Assembly (NCBI RefSeq): GCF_000337895.1
Contig: NZ_AOMA01000096.1
Location: 1 to 35,426 of the forward strand
Source of the DNA: Halobiforma nitratireducens JCM 10879
GTDB taxonomy: Archaea > Halobacteriota > Halobacteria > Halobacteriales > Natrialbaceae
Direction of reading: 5' to 3'
DNA length: 35,426 nucleotides
Shown one piece after another: positions 7,442-16,681 of this stretch. How positions within the stretch are numbered: the stretch's first letter is position 1; the number at the start of each line of letters is the position of its first letter. The position numbers were made by a program, and so were the translations under genes. The notes below the pieces were generated by a model that was given only the letters and a program-made list of their open reading frames with translations, made no database searches and was not told the origin of the DNA.

Positions 7442-9082
7442 TCAGTCGTGTCTGAACGACCGCTGGCCAGTGAACACCATCGTCATCCCGTGCTCGTCCG
7501 CGGCCTCGATCACGTCCTCGTCGTTGACCGAACCGCCCGGCTGGATCACCGCTTCGATGCCCGCGTCCGCGGCCTCTTCGATACCGTCCGGGAACGGGAA
7601 GAAGGCGTCCGAGGCCATCACGGCTCCCTCGGCGTCTTTGCCGTCTGCGTGCTCGTCGGCTTTCATCGCCGCGAGTCGGACCGCGTCGACGCGGGACACC
7701 TGTCCCATGCCGATACCGACCGTCTCCGTGCCGTCGGCAAAGAGGATGCCGTTGGACTTGACGTGCTTGAGCGTCTGCCAGGCAAAGACCATCGACTCGA
7801 GTTCCTCGTCGCTCGGTTCCCGTTCGGTAACGACTTCGAGATCGTCGACCGAGATCGACTGAAGGTCCCGCTCCTGGACGAGTCGACCGCCGACGAGCGG
7901 CTTTTCGGTAAAGCGTTCCGTCCGCTCGTCGTCCAGTTCACCCACGTCCAGCACCCGCAGGTTCTCCGTCTCGCAGAGTATCTCGAGTGCGTCGTCGGTG
8001 TAGCCGGGGGCGACGACGATTTCTTTGAACGAATCGACGACGTTCTCGGCAGTCGCGGCGTCACACTCGCGGTTCAGCGCAACAATCCCGCCGAACGCGC
8101 TCTGGGGGTCCGTCGCGAGGGCCTTCTCGTAGGCCGCTGCGAGCGAATCGGCGGTCGCACAGCCCGCCGGGTTGGTGTGTTTGATGACCGCGGCCGCGGG
8201 TTCGTCGAACTCCTTGATCAGGTTCAGGGCTCCGTCGGCGTCGTTGTAGTTGTTGTACGAAAGGTCCTTCGCGCCCTCGTTGAGCTGGTCGGCGTGGACG
8301 ACGCTTGCTTCGTCACAGGTGTAATCGGCGTAGACCGCGGCGTCCTGGTGTGGGTTCTCGCCGTACCGAAGGGTATCGGCGCGATCGCTCGAGACGAGTC
8401 GGCGAGCCGCCAGCCCGTTGTGCTCGCCTTCGTCGGTCGTTGCGACGTCGGTATCGACCGTCACCTCGGCCGATTCGAAATCCACGTCTACGGCACCCTC
8501 TGCGAACCATTTCACCGCACGCGGGTATGCACGGAACTCACCCTCGTAGAGGACTCGCTTCTTGAGACTGTCCTCGTCGTCGCCCTCGTAGACCGGGATC
8601 GGCTCCTGGGTGACGATCGGGCCGCCGTCGACCTCGCCCTCGAGGACCGTCCCGTCCTCGTCGGTCGCGTCGGTGACGACGTGGACCGTACAGCCCGTCA
8701 CCGAAACGTCGGCCTCGAGCGCGTCGCCCCAGGCGTCCATGCCGGGGAACGACGGCAACAGGGAGGGGTGGACGTTCAGCGTCGTCGGCTGGGACTCGAG
8801 GAACGTTTCCGAGAGAATCCGCATGTAGCCGTCGAGACAGACCAGCTCGTACTCGTAGTCGGCCAGCGCCTCGTTGACGGCCTCCTCGTGCTCTTGGCGG
8901 CTCATTCCCTCGGCGAGCGGAACGACCTCGGTCGGGATTCCGCGCTCGGCTGCAGCCTCGAGGACCGGTGCATCGTCGTCGGTAGTGAGGACGACGGCGA
9001 GTTCGGCCCCGCCCGGCCGTCGATCGGCGATGTTCAACAGGTTGCGCCCTCGGTTGCCGGCCATCCCGGCGATTCGCGTCAT
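7442..9082 (-). CDS. purH: PurN-PurH fusion: GAR transformylase + AICAR transformylase
   Basis: A 546-residue bifunctional purine enzyme carrying two folate-dependent formyl transfers. Residues 1-195 are a GAR transformylase (PurN) domain: [12 protein letters not shown] (103-114, catalytic N103 and H105) and DGGPIVTQ (152-159). Residues about 225-546 are the AICAR transformylase part of PurH: RYGENPHQ (239-246), [20 protein letters not shown] (301-312, including the catalytic KH) and [12 protein letters not shown]. The usual PurH N-terminal IMP cyclohydrolase domain is absent; archaea commonly use a separate PurO for that step. ATG 9082 begins the PurN fold; ATG 9145 is possible but adds an unconserved 21-residue tail. 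It is divergent from purB. Confidence 0.92.
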   Translation of the reverse strand: MTRIAGMAGNRGRNLLNIADRRPGGAELAVVLTTDDDAPVLEAAAERGIPTEVVPLAEGMSRQEHEEAVNEALADYEYELVCLDGYMRILSETFLESQPTTLNVHPSLLPSFPGMDAWGDALEADVSVTGCTVHVVTDATDEDGTVLEGEVDGGPIVTQEPIPVYEGDDEDSLKKRVLYEGEFRAYPRAVKWFAEGAVDVDFESAEVTVDTDVATTDEGEHNGLAARRLVSSDRADTLRYGENPHQDAAVYADYTCDEASVVHADQLNEGAKDLSYNNYNDADGALNLIKEFDEPAAAVIKHTNPAGCATADSLAAAYEKALATDPQSAFGGIVALNRECDAATAENVVDSFKEIVVAPGYTDDALEILCETENLRVLDVGELDDERTERFTEKPLVGGRLVQERDLQSISVDDLEVVTEREPSDEELESMVFAWQTLKHVKSNGILFADGTETVGIGMGQVSRVDAVRLAAMKADEHADGKDAEGAVMASDAFFPFPDGIEEAADAGIEAVIQPGGSVNDEDVIEAADEHGMTMVFTGQRSFRHD

Positions 9083-9163
9083 GGGCGTATGCCCAGTCGC
9101 GAAGGGGAAAGCCGTTGCGGTCTCTCTCCCACTTGTATCCACCATCTTGTATAGATTAGCTGC

Positions 9164-9180
9164 GACACGTCCGTCGTGTC
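9164..9180. promoter_or_regulatory. Inverted repeat in the purH-purB divergent promoter region
   Basis: GACACG-TCCGT-CGTGTC is a 6-bp perfect inverted repeat in the 176-bp gap between the divergent purine genes. A TATA-like CTATAC on the minus strand (about 9149-9156) could serve the fusion gene. It may be a shared operator, but arms this short can occur by chance in GC-rich DNA. Confidence 0.3.
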
Positions 9181-9258
9181 CTCGAGGTATACACGCTCGT
9201 GGCACTTTCGGGGTCACGTTTCGACACTCTTTTGCACCGCGCTGGAAAGACTCGCACC

Positions 9259-10644
9259 ATGACGGAGACCGACGCTCTGTACGCCGTTTCGCCGCTGGAC
9301 GGCCGGTACAGCGGCCGGACCGCACCGCTGTCGCCGTACGCGAGCGAGGCCGCGTTGATGCGGGCCCGCGTCCGCGTCGAAGTCGAGTATCTGATCGCGC
9401 TGGCCGACCTCGAGGCGACGCCGCTGGCGATCGATCTCGAGGAACGAGAACTCCTGCGGGGGCTGTACAAGCACTTCGCCGAGGAAGACGCGCGACTGAT
9501 CAAGAAACTCGAGACGGAGGGCCACGCCGACTTCGAGGCGACGAACCACGACGTGAAAGCGGTGGAGTATTTCGTTCGCCACCAGCTCCCCGCCGACAGC
9601 GACGCCGGCCCCTGGATTCACTTCGGGTTGACTAGCGAAGACGTGAACAACCTGGCCCACCGGCTGCTGGTCCGAGACGCCGTTTCGGAGGTTCTGCTTC
9701 CGGAGTTGTACGAGGTCCGCGACGCTCTCGCGGAGATGGCCCGGGAGTACCGGGATCTGCCGATGCTCGCCCGTACCCACGGCCAGCCCGCGACACCGAC
9801 TACGTTCGGCAAGGAGATGGCCGTCTACGCCTCCCGCCTCGGCCACACGACGGGCCGAGTCCACGCGGCGGCTGACGAACTCAGCGGCAAGCTCGGCGGC
9901 GCGTCGGGCACCTACGCCGCCCACGAAGCGGCCTATCCGGACGTGGACTGGCAGGCTTTCGCCGAGACGTTCGTCACTGACCTCGGCCTCGAGTTCGAGC
10001 CACTCACGACGCAGGTCAACCCCTGTGACGACCTCGCGGCGCTCTTCGACGCGTTCCGTGGGACCAACGACGTCCTGCTGGATCTGGACCTGGACATGTG
10101 GCTCTACGTCTCCGACCGGTACCTCGGACAGGAGGCCGTCGAGGGTGAGACCGGGTCGTCGACGATGCCTCACAAGGTCAACCCGATCGACTTCGAGAAC
10201 AGCGAAGGCAACCTCTCGAAGGCGAATTCGGACCTCACCTTCCTCGCCGACTACGTCACCACCTCGCGACTCCAGCGTGACCTCTCCGATTCGACCGTCA
10301 AGCGCAACGTCGGCGCGGCCTTCGCCCACTGCCTGATCGGCTACACGAAGACGGCTGCGGGCCTCGAGAAGGTGGTCCCCAACGAGCAAGTTATGCGCGA
10401 AGACCTCGAATCCACTCCGGAGATCATCGGCGAAGCCGTTCAGACGATTCTGCGCCGTGAGGGACAGGAAGACGCCTACGAGCAGGTCAAAGAGTTGACC
10501 CGCGGCAAGCAGGTCACGCTTTCGGACTTCCGAGAGCTGTTCGACGACCTCGAGGTCGACGAGGAGGTTCGCGAAGAACTGGCCGACCTGACGCCGACGG
10601 ACTACGTCGGTGTCGCGAGCGACCTCGTCGACGATCTGGAGTAG
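9259..10644 (+). CDS. purB: Adenylosuccinate lyase
   Basis: Cleaves SAICAR to AICAR in purine synthesis and adenylosuccinate to AMP. The product of the first reaction is the substrate of the AICAR transformylase encoded divergently next door. The 461-residue protein belongs to the fumarase/aspartase superfamily: N-terminal SPLDGRYSG (11-19), the central TSEDVNN and ARTHGQPATPTTFGKE, and the signature loop GSSTMPHKVNPIDFEN with the catalytic serine. ATG 9259 was chosen because the family starts a few residues before the PLDGRY motif; the open frame extends 20 codons upstream without support. Confidence 0.95.
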   Translation: MTETDALYAVSPLDGRYSGRTAPLSPYASEAALMRARVRVEVEYLIALADLEATPLAIDLEERELLRGLYKHFAEEDARLIKKLETEGHADFEATNHDVKAVEYFVRHQLPADSDAGPWIHFGLTSEDVNNLAHRLLVRDAVSEVLLPELYEVRDALAEMAREYRDLPMLARTHGQPATPTTFGKEMAVYASRLGHTTGRVHAAADELSGKLGGASGTYAAHEAAYPDVDWQAFAETFVTDLGLEFEPLTTQVNPCDDLAALFDAFRGTNDVLLDLDLDMWLYVSDRYLGQEAVEGETGSSTMPHKVNPIDFENSEGNLSKANSDLTFLADYVTTSRLQRDLSDSTVKRNVGAAFAHCLIGYTKTAAGLEKVVPNEQVMREDLESTPEIIGEAVQTILRREGQEDAYEQVKELTRGKQVTLSDFRELFDDLEVDEEVREELADLTPTDYVGVASDLVDDLE

Positions 10645-10666
10645 GGTCGCCGCTGACGCTGGTTCC

Positions 10667-10693
10667 AGCGAGAACAGCGAGAACAGCGAGAAC
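10667..10693. repeat. 9-bp tandem repeat
   Basis: Three copies of AGCGAGAAC lie just after the purB stop codon, at the junction with the TnpB-like remnant. Confidence 0.7.
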
Positions 10694-10852
10694 GCCAACG
10701 TCTGGACCAACGCGCGTACGCTCGAGTGGCAGGCCCCCGAGGGTGGCCTGCCGAGGACGGGACAAGACAACGTGTCCCGCCCGGGAGCCACACTGACTTC
10801 AGAAGGCCGGCAGCCGACCGGCGACCGTCCACGCGGGGATGTCCGTCCGTGA
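10691..10852 (+). pseudogene. C-terminal remnant of an IS200/IS605 TnpB-like protein
   Basis: The frame reads a tail containing TNARTLEWQAPE, GLPRTGQDNVSRPGATL and EGRQPTGDRPRGDVRP before a stop. This resembles the disordered C-terminal tail I associate with haloarchaeal TnpB proteins. The nuclease core is absent. A hairpin at 10880-10899 follows, as expected for the right end of such elements. Together they suggest that only the 3' end of an element survives in the 310-bp gap after purB. The family assignment is from memory and less certain than the open frame itself. Confidence 0.5.
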
Positions 10853-10879
10853 CGGGCGCTGGTCTGTGGCTAGCACGAC

Positions 10880-10899
10880 CCCACGACTGAACTCGTGGG
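10880..10899. repeat. Hairpin, possible IS200/IS605 right end
   Basis: CCCACGA-CTGAAC-TCGTGGG forms a 7-bp stem with a 6-nt loop, 28 bases after the stop of the TnpB-like remnant. It could be the recognition hairpin of the element end or simply a transcription terminator for purB. Confidence 0.45.
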
Positions 10900-10916
10900 A
10901 GAAGTCAGTCTCAGTT

Positions 10917-10950
10917 ACACTCACTTCATTTCCTCACACTCACTTCATTT
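10917..10950. repeat. Short direct repeat CACTCACTTCATTTC
   Basis: Two near-identical copies of this T-rich unit lie between the TnpB-like remnant and the 3' end of the histidine kinase gene. The T-rich runs could help terminate transcription of purB. Confidence 0.45.
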
Positions 10951-10954
10951 CCCC

Positions 10955-13333
10955 TCATTCACACTCGAGACCATCCACTCCCGTAACTTCGAATCGTGCG
11001 CCGCCCCACCCTTCCGTCGGCTCCACAGCCTCGATCCGCCACCCGTGTGCGCCGACCGCCTGCTCGACGATGCTCAGCCCGAGTCCGGTGCCGTCTTCGG
11101 CGTCCGTATAGCCAGTCTCGAACACCTGATCGCGCTCGTCCGCCGGAATCCCCGAGCCGTCGTCCTCGAGCGCGAAGCCCTCCGGGAGGTCGACGACGGC
11201 GACGGTGTCGGCGTCGCCGTGTTCGATCGCGTTCCGAAAGAGGTTCTCGAGGAGTTGTCGCAATCGCGTCGGATCGGCGCGAACCGTCCGATCGGTGTCG
11301 ACGGTAAGAGCGGCATCTCCGGTATCGACCTGGTCCCAGCACCGCCGACAGCTCTCCGCGAGCGGGATCGGTTCCGGATCGATCGCGTCGTCGCCTTCGC
11401 GGGCGAGCGTGAGCAGGTCCTCGACCAACGTCTCGATGCGCTCGAGTGAGTGCTCGACCTCCGCGAGGTGATCGCTGTCGGACTCCGCGCGAGCGAGTTC
11501 GAGGTGGCCGGACGCGACGTTCAGGGGATTTCGGAGGTCGTGGGAGACGACGCTTGCGAACGCCTCGAGGCGCTCGTTCGTCTGCTCGAGTTCCAGCCGC
11601 GCCCGGTGTCGCTCGAGTTCGTAACTCACCCACTGGTTCATCAGCCGGACGATCGTCCGCTCGGCGTCCGTGAACGAAGTCTCATCCGGATCGGTGCCGG
11701 CAAAGCACAGCGTCCCGTACAGTTCGCCGTCAGTCGTGACGCGGGAGCCGATGTACCGGCCGAGATCGAACCGACCGTGCGCCGCTCCGCCTTCGAGGGC
11801 CGAGTCGGTAACGTCGGGAATCGCCGTCAGTCCGTCCGTCTCGAGCGTCCGTCGGCAGTAGGTCTCGGAGAGGGGACAGCAGGTCCCCGTCTGGAGTAAC
11901 TCGTGGGTCCCGTGGGCCTCGATGATCGTCTGAGTTCCGTCGACTGGACTGCCATCGACCGTGGCCGACTCGCCCGCGCTCACCTCCATCTGTGGATCAC
12001 CACCGCTCTCGAGGTCGATCCGGGCCAGGAAACCGTACGGAAGGTCGAGCCGGTCACAGCCCAACTCGAGCATCCGAGCGACCTTCTCCTCGAGTTCGAG
12101 TCCGGGGTCCGTCGTGACATCGTACAGCTGCTGGAGGAAGTCGACCGTCGCCTGGCGTTCTCGTTCCTCTCGCTTTCGGTCGGTGATGTCGGTCAAGGTT
12201 CCGGGGAACCGGATAGGATCTCCATCTTCGTCGGACTCGATGTGTCCACGAGCGAGCACCCATCGGACCTCGCCGTCGGCGTCCCGGACGCGATACTCTT
12301 CCTCGTACTCGCCGGAGCCAGGGTCAGAGCCGGAGCCGGAGATTGCCTCTTCGACCGCCGCTTCGACGCGTTCGCGATCCGCCTCGTGTATCGACGAGAT
12401 GAATCGCTCGAGGGAGACGCCCTCCCGGGCGGCGTCGGGATCGACGCCGAATGTCCGTGCGAACTCCGGTCCGGCCACCAGCCGATCCTCGGGGACGTGC
12501 CACTCCCAGGTGCCGATCGCACCGGCCTGGATCGCCGCCTCGAGTTGGCGTTTTGTCTCGCGAAGCTCCTGTTCCCGTCGCTTTTCCCCGGTGATCTCGG
12601 TGACGAATCCGGCGATCCGAACGACGGCTCCGGTGCCGTCTCGAATCGGCTCTCCTCGAACCCGGACCCATCGCTCGAACTCCGTTCGCGGATCGACCCG
12701 GTAGTCGATCTCGAGGGACTCGCCACTGGACAGGGCGTCCATCGCTTCCCTGACGTGCTCGCGGTCGTCCGGATGGATTCCCTCGAGAAAGTCGGTCGGA
12801 TCGTCCCGTAACGCCTCGACGGACCGGCCCCAGAGTTCCTCGTAGGCGGAGTTGACGAAGTGCAGTTCCTCCCAGTCGCCCGAAAAGACGTACAGGACCC
12901 GACCCGTGTTCTCGGCCAGTTCGGTCAGCAGCCGCTCCGATCGTGTCACGGATGGGGTGTCGACGCCCTCCTCGATTCGCTCGGCGAGCGTGCCCAGCCG
13001 GTCGTCGCTCGACTGCCGACCGACGTACCCCGATGCCCCGCGAGCGACGGCCTCGCCCGCGAGTTCTTCGGAGCCGTTCGCGGGGTAAAAGACGATCGGG
13101 AGCGACGGATTTCGATCCCGGGCGGGTCCGACGAAGTCGATGCCCTCACGATCTGCGAGCGTATCGCCGACGACGAGGCAGTCGTGCTCGCCCGCGGCGA
13201 GTCGTTCCAGTGCATCCGCGCCGCTGGCGGCGCGTTCGACGGTGATCGGCACCGCCTCGGACTCGAGTCGGGCCGCGATCGAGTTGGCATCCGGGGCGTC
13301 GTCGACGTACAGTACCGACGGATGGTCTGTCAT
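10955..13333 (-). CDS. Multi-domain sensor histidine kinase (REC-PAS-PAS-GAF-HisKA-HATPase)
   Basis: A 792-residue soluble kinase. Order: receiver-like domain (1-125, LYVDDAPD and probable phosphoacceptor D56), PAS (about 135-250, ending GFVTEITGEKRREQ), second PAS with PAC (about 260-390, ending GTLTDITDRKREE), GAF (about 400-570) with several cysteines (C485, C486, C493), HisKA with H598 in FASVVSHDLRNPLN, and HATPase_c with N box LLENLFRNAIEH (694-705), G1 DDGSGIP (724-730) and G2 GTGLGLSIV (748-756). There is no membrane segment, so it senses a cytoplasmic signal. No partner regulator is adjacent. The receiver lacks the usual conserved lysine (YVGRQ in its place). Confidence 0.92.
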   Translation of the reverse strand: MTDHPSVLYVDDAPDANSIAARLESEAVPITVERAASGADALERLAAGEHDCLVVGDTLADREGIDFVGPARDRNPSLPIVFYPANGSEELAGEAVARGASGYVGRQSSDDRLGTLAERIEEGVDTPSVTRSERLLTELAENTGRVLYVFSGDWEELHFVNSAYEELWGRSVEALRDDPTDFLEGIHPDDREHVREAMDALSSGESLEIDYRVDPRTEFERWVRVRGEPIRDGTGAVVRIAGFVTEITGEKRREQELRETKRQLEAAIQAGAIGTWEWHVPEDRLVAGPEFARTFGVDPDAAREGVSLERFISSIHEADRERVEAAVEEAISGSGSDPGSGEYEEEYRVRDADGEVRWVLARGHIESDEDGDPIRFPGTLTDITDRKREERERQATVDFLQQLYDVTTDPGLELEEKVARMLELGCDRLDLPYGFLARIDLESGGDPQMEVSAGESATVDGSPVDGTQTIIEAHGTHELLQTGTCCPLSETYCRRTLETDGLTAIPDVTDSALEGGAAHGRFDLGRYIGSRVTTDGELYGTLCFAGTDPDETSFTDAERTIVRLMNQWVSYELERHRARLELEQTNERLEAFASVVSHDLRNPLNVASGHLELARAESDSDHLAEVEHSLERIETLVEDLLTLAREGDDAIDPEPIPLAESCRRCWDQVDTGDAALTVDTDRTVRADPTRLRQLLENLFRNAIEHGDADTVAVVDLPEGFALEDDGSGIPADERDQVFETGYTDAEDGTGLGLSIVEQAVGAHGWRIEAVEPTEGWGGARFEVTGVDGLECE

Positions 13334-13558
13334 GGAACGATGAGTCGGGGAACTTCCCAGATGCGTTTCGAGCGGGGCCTATAGGATTCTTCGGCTAGTG
13401 TCTGCCAGAGAACACGTCGTCGATCGATCTCCCGACAGGAACAGCCGAAACGCCTCACACTCCGATCACCCAGTTTCCCGGCCGTTCCCCATCGGTCGGC
13501 CACGGTTCCCGCGTTTCCCGACCCCTGTTTCTGTCGGGCGATCGGCCGTGCAGCGAGT

Positions 13559-14644
13559 TCAGTGACCACAGCAAAGCGAGACGAGGACCTCCTCGAGCGT
13601 ATCCGCCGCAGCCTCGAGGTCCGCGAGTCGTACGTACTCACGTTCGGCGTGAGCGACGCCGCCTTCATCGTCGGCGAGTACGCCCGGCCCGAAGACGACC
13701 GTCGGCGCGTCGGACGCGAAGAAGCCGGCCTCGGTCGCCGCGCCGAACGGGCGGACCTCACCGCCGCTTGCGTCCTTCATCGTCTTCACGAGTCGGTCGG
13801 CGGCGTCGGTCACGAACGCCCGCGGGAACGGCGTGTCCGGGCGGACGAGATCGACGGACACCTCGAGAGCAGTCCCGTCTGCCACCTCGCGCTCGAGAAC
13901 GGCCTGCAGGTCCGCGCGAAACGAGTCCGCGGTCTCCGGTGGAACCGAGCGGCGATCGAACGTCACCTGACACGTCCTGGGGACGCGGTTGGGTGCTTCG
14001 CCCCCCTCGAGCATCGTCGCCGTCAGTTTCGGCGCGCCGAGCACCTCGTCCTCACCCGGCCCGGCCGCGTCGTCGTACTCGCGGAGCGCTTCGAGAACGT
14101 GCTCGAGGCCGAAGACTGGGTTTCGTTCGGCGGGGACGCTGGCGGCGTGGCCGCTCTCGCCTTCGATCGTGACTGTTCCTTCGCACTGGCCGCGGGCGGC
14201 GATGCAGACATCGCGATCGGTCGGTTCGCCGACGATGTAGCCGTCGGCCGAGAGCCGGTCCTGTAGTCCTGCCGCGCCGGTCATCAGCGTCTCCTCGTCG
14301 GGCGTAATCGCCAGCGTTAGTTTCCCTGCTGTCGGTTCGACCCGTAGAAATGCCGCGAGCAGGGCTGCGAGCGGCCCCTTCGCGTCGCAAGCGCCGCGCC
14401 CGCGGACGACATCGCCGTCGCGTTCGTAGGGGACGTGTGGCGCGACGGTGTCGATGTGGGTGTTCAGGACGAGATGGGGTTCGCCGTCACCCTTGCTCGC
14501 GAGAACGTTCCCCAGGTCGTCGATTTCGGGCTCGAGGCCGGCGTCCTCGAGCGTCTCCACCAGCAGTTCGCGCATCTCGCCGACATCCTCGTGGGAGGGG
14601 GTCGATACGGCATCGGCGTGGAAAGCAGCAATATCGAAGCACAT
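13559..14644 (-). CDS. dapE: M20 peptidase, probable succinyl-diaminopimelate desuccinylase
   Basis: Predicted to remove succinate from N-succinyl-LL-diaminopimelate to give LL-diaminopimelate. The 361-residue M20 enzyme shows a dimetal site: H63 and D65 (LNTHIDTVAPH), bridging D87 (GRGACDAKGPLAAL), the catalytic E117 and ligand E118 (ITPDEETLM), with a terminal histidine in GVAHAEREYV. ATG 14644 starts the fold (MCFDIAAFHADAV); the frame upstream is a shadow. M20 enzymes have varied substrates, but the location beside lysA on the same strand, with dapD, dapB and dapA further up, supports DapE. It ends CCGH, an unusual cysteine pair. Confidence 0.83.
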   Translation of the reverse strand: MCFDIAAFHADAVSTPSHEDVGEMRELLVETLEDAGLEPEIDDLGNVLASKGDGEPHLVLNTHIDTVAPHVPYERDGDVVRGRGACDAKGPLAALLAAFLRVEPTAGKLTLAITPDEETLMTGAAGLQDRLSADGYIVGEPTDRDVCIAARGQCEGTVTIEGESGHAASVPAERNPVFGLEHVLEALREYDDAAGPGEDEVLGAPKLTATMLEGGEAPNRVPRTCQVTFDRRSVPPETADSFRADLQAVLEREVADGTALEVSVDLVRPDTPFPRAFVTDAADRLVKTMKDASGGEVRPFGAATEAGFFASDAPTVVFGPGVLADDEGGVAHAEREYVRLADLEAAADTLEEVLVSLCCGH

Positions 14645-14809
14645 TGTGGGTTTTCGTCGATCTCGTCGACGAATCGTGGCTACCCGTCGTTCCCATTGGC
14701 GGGTGATAAGCACAGCCTTTCGTTCGATAGTGCGGCTCTGCCGTCGTCCTGTCCGGTCCGGTATCTGTCGAACGAACGTTATTTCCTGTTGTGCTTTCAA
14801 TCGTGTGTC

Positions 14810-15445
14810 ATGCCCCCCGACAGACGAACGGTTCTCGCAATCTGCGGGACGGGCGCAGCAACGGCGCTCGCTGGGTGTGCCGACGCTCGTGCGTCGACTA
14901 GAGACGTCGTCTCTCCACACGACCCGATCGAGGCGTCGCTGAATACCAAACGGGTGTTCGGCGTCCGGAACGACCACGCCTACGAACTGTTCAACGCACA
15001 CCCGTTCGCGGACGAGGACCTTCCGCTCGAGGAGAACGACGCGCCGGCAGTCTTCCCGCAGCGTATCGAACCCGAAACGTATCCGGGAATTCCTGACGGA
15101 GCACACGTCGCACCGATGGTCCCCGACGAAGTCGTCGTCTATCCTGCGTACGAGGATACGCTCGAGGACGAGGCCGCGTATTCGATCCCCGAGCCACCGC
15201 TCACCGTCGAATCACTCGTGACCGATCGACTGCGGGAGTCGTTCGACGAGTTCATCTTCGACGGTCGGATAACGGTCGCCGAGCGCGACGACGCCGACTC
15301 GGTAAACGAAAGAACGGAGACGGGCTACAGATTGAGCCGCGATACCTTCGACACCCTCCGTATCGGTGATCGGTTCCGGTTTCGGCCCTCCTACAGCGAA
15401 CCGGGATACGTTGGCGACGTTCTCGAACGGTGGACGGAGTACTGA
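14810..15445 (+). CDS. Haloarchaeal Tat lipoprotein of unknown function
   Basis: A 211-residue predicted lipoprotein. It has a twin-arginine stretch (DRRTVLA), a hydrophobic core and a lipobox TALAGC with C23. The mature part is acidic and has no domain I can name; it contains several short aromatic and proline segments such as PEPPLTVESL and FRFRPSYSEPGY. It sits between dapE and lysA on the opposite strand, where I would expect dapF. Its stop is directly adjacent to the lysA stop. ATG 14810 follows a TATA-like GTTATTTCC by about 28 nt, fitting a leaderless transcript. Confidence 0.7.
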   Translation: MPPDRRTVLAICGTGAATALAGCADARASTRDVVSPHDPIEASLNTKRVFGVRNDHAYELFNAHPFADEDLPLEENDAPAVFPQRIEPETYPGIPDGAHVAPMVPDEVVVYPAYEDTLEDEAAYSIPEPPLTVESLVTDRLRESFDEFIFDGRITVAERDDADSVNERTETGYRLSRDTFDTLRIGDRFRFRPSYSEPGYVGDVLERWTEY

Positions 15446-16681
15446 TTACTCCTCAAGTCGCGTCACGTCCTCGAGCGTCTCGCGCCGTCGCGCGACGCGG
15501 GCCTCGCCGTCCTCGAGTGCGATTTCGGCGGGACGGGGCTGGGAGTGGAACTGATTTGCCAGTTCGTAGCCGTACGATCCCGCGTTGCCGATTGCCAGCA
15601 CGTCCTCGCGTTCGGGTTCGGCGATCGGCCGGTCGTGGGCGAAGACGTCCGCGCTGGTACAGACGGGGCCGCCGACGGTTGCCTCGATCGGCTCGCGGTC
15701 GGGCGCGGAGACGTTCAGCATCGGGTGGTAAGAGCCGAACATCGCCGGCCGGATCAGCGTCGAGAGGCTGGCGTCGACGCCGACGACGGTCGTGTCGGGT
15801 GCCTCCTTGATCGTGTTCACGGTCGTCAGGATCAGCCCCGCGTCCGCGACGATATAGCGGCCGGGCTCGAGTTTGAGCTGTGCCTCGAGGTCGCCGACAG
15901 CGTCGCGAACCATGTCCGAGGTCTTCTCGAGGTCCAGTGGCTGTTCGTCCTCGCGGTACGGAACGCCGTAGCCGCCCCCGACGTCGACGAACTCGAGTTC
16001 GTCGTCGCCGACGCGACGGGCCATCTCGCCGACGCGTTCGATGGCGCGGCAGTGGTCCTCGAGGTCGTCGGTCAGGACGCCGCTGCCGGCGTGGGCGTGG
16101 ATGCCGACCAGGTCGAACTCCTCGCGGACGCGGTCGGCGACCTCGGGAACGCGCTCGTAGGGGATGCCGAACTTCGCGTCCGCGCCGGTCGCGACTTTCT
16201 CGTGGTGGCCAGTCCCGATGCCGGGGTTGATGCGGATGGCAATCCGGCCGTCGTAGTCCCGTTCTTTCAGGCGCTCGAGCGTGTCGAGCGCGCCGATCGT
16301 AATCGTCAGTCCCGGGTTGTCGGCCCCGAGCTCGGCGGCGTAGTCGAGGTCGTGAGCCGGCGGGTTGACCGCGGTGTACTGCAGGTTGTTCGGGTCTGCA
16401 CCGGCGTCGATCGACCGCTGGAGTTCACCCCAGGCCGCACACTCGATCGTCCCGCCGGCCTCGAGGACGGCCTCGAGCACTGCCTTGCCCGTGTGGGCCT
16501 TCGCGGCGTACATCACGTCGGCGTCGGGAAACGCCTCGGAGAAGCGGGTGTAGTTCTCTTTCACCCGATCGAGACCCATCACGTACAGCGGTGTCTCGTA
16601 CTCCGCCGCGAGGGACTCGAGACGCTCGACATCCCAGTCGTCCAGCCGGCGAACTGCCGGCGAGTCCGCGAGGTCGGTCAT
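15446..16681 (-). CDS. lysA: Diaminopimelate decarboxylase
   Basis: Decarboxylates meso-diaminopimelate to lysine. The 411-residue protein has the fold III PLP barrel: K61 in YAAKAH binds PLP, GIHAHAGSG and VDVGGGYGVPY bind the phosphate, EPGRYIVADAG follows, and the C-terminal domain has GGPVCTSADV (substrate-site cysteine) and GNAGSYGYELANQFHS. ATG 16681 gives MTDLADSPAVRRL, the normal start. The frame stays open for 173 codons upstream, including an in-frame ATG at 16894 and a 21-bp repeat, but that extension is not typical of LysA. It would have followed dapD in an undisturbed dap operon. Confidence 0.93.
   Translation of the reverse strand: MTDLADSPAVRRLDDWDVERLESLAAEYETPLYVMGLDRVKENYTRFSEAFPDADVMYAAKAHTGKAVLEAVLEAGGTIECAAWGELQRSIDAGADPNNLQYTAVNPPAHDLDYAAELGADNPGLTITIGALDTLERLKERDYDGRIAIRINPGIGTGHHEKVATGADAKFGIPYERVPEVADRVREEFDLVGIHAHAGSGVLTDDLEDHCRAIERVGEMARRVGDDELEFVDVGGGYGVPYREDEQPLDLEKTSDMVRDAVGDLEAQLKLEPGRYIVADAGLILTTVNTIKEAPDTTVVGVDASLSTLIRPAMFGSYHPMLNVSAPDREPIEATVGGPVCTSADVFAHDRPIAEPEREDVLAIGNAGSYGYELANQFHSQPRPAEIALEDGEARVARRRETLEDVTRLEE

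Noticed and set aside
9214..10791. Long minus-strand open frame (525 codons) opposite purB
   Set aside because: It mirrors the codon pattern of purB, has no recognisable domain and is a typical GC-rich antisense shadow.
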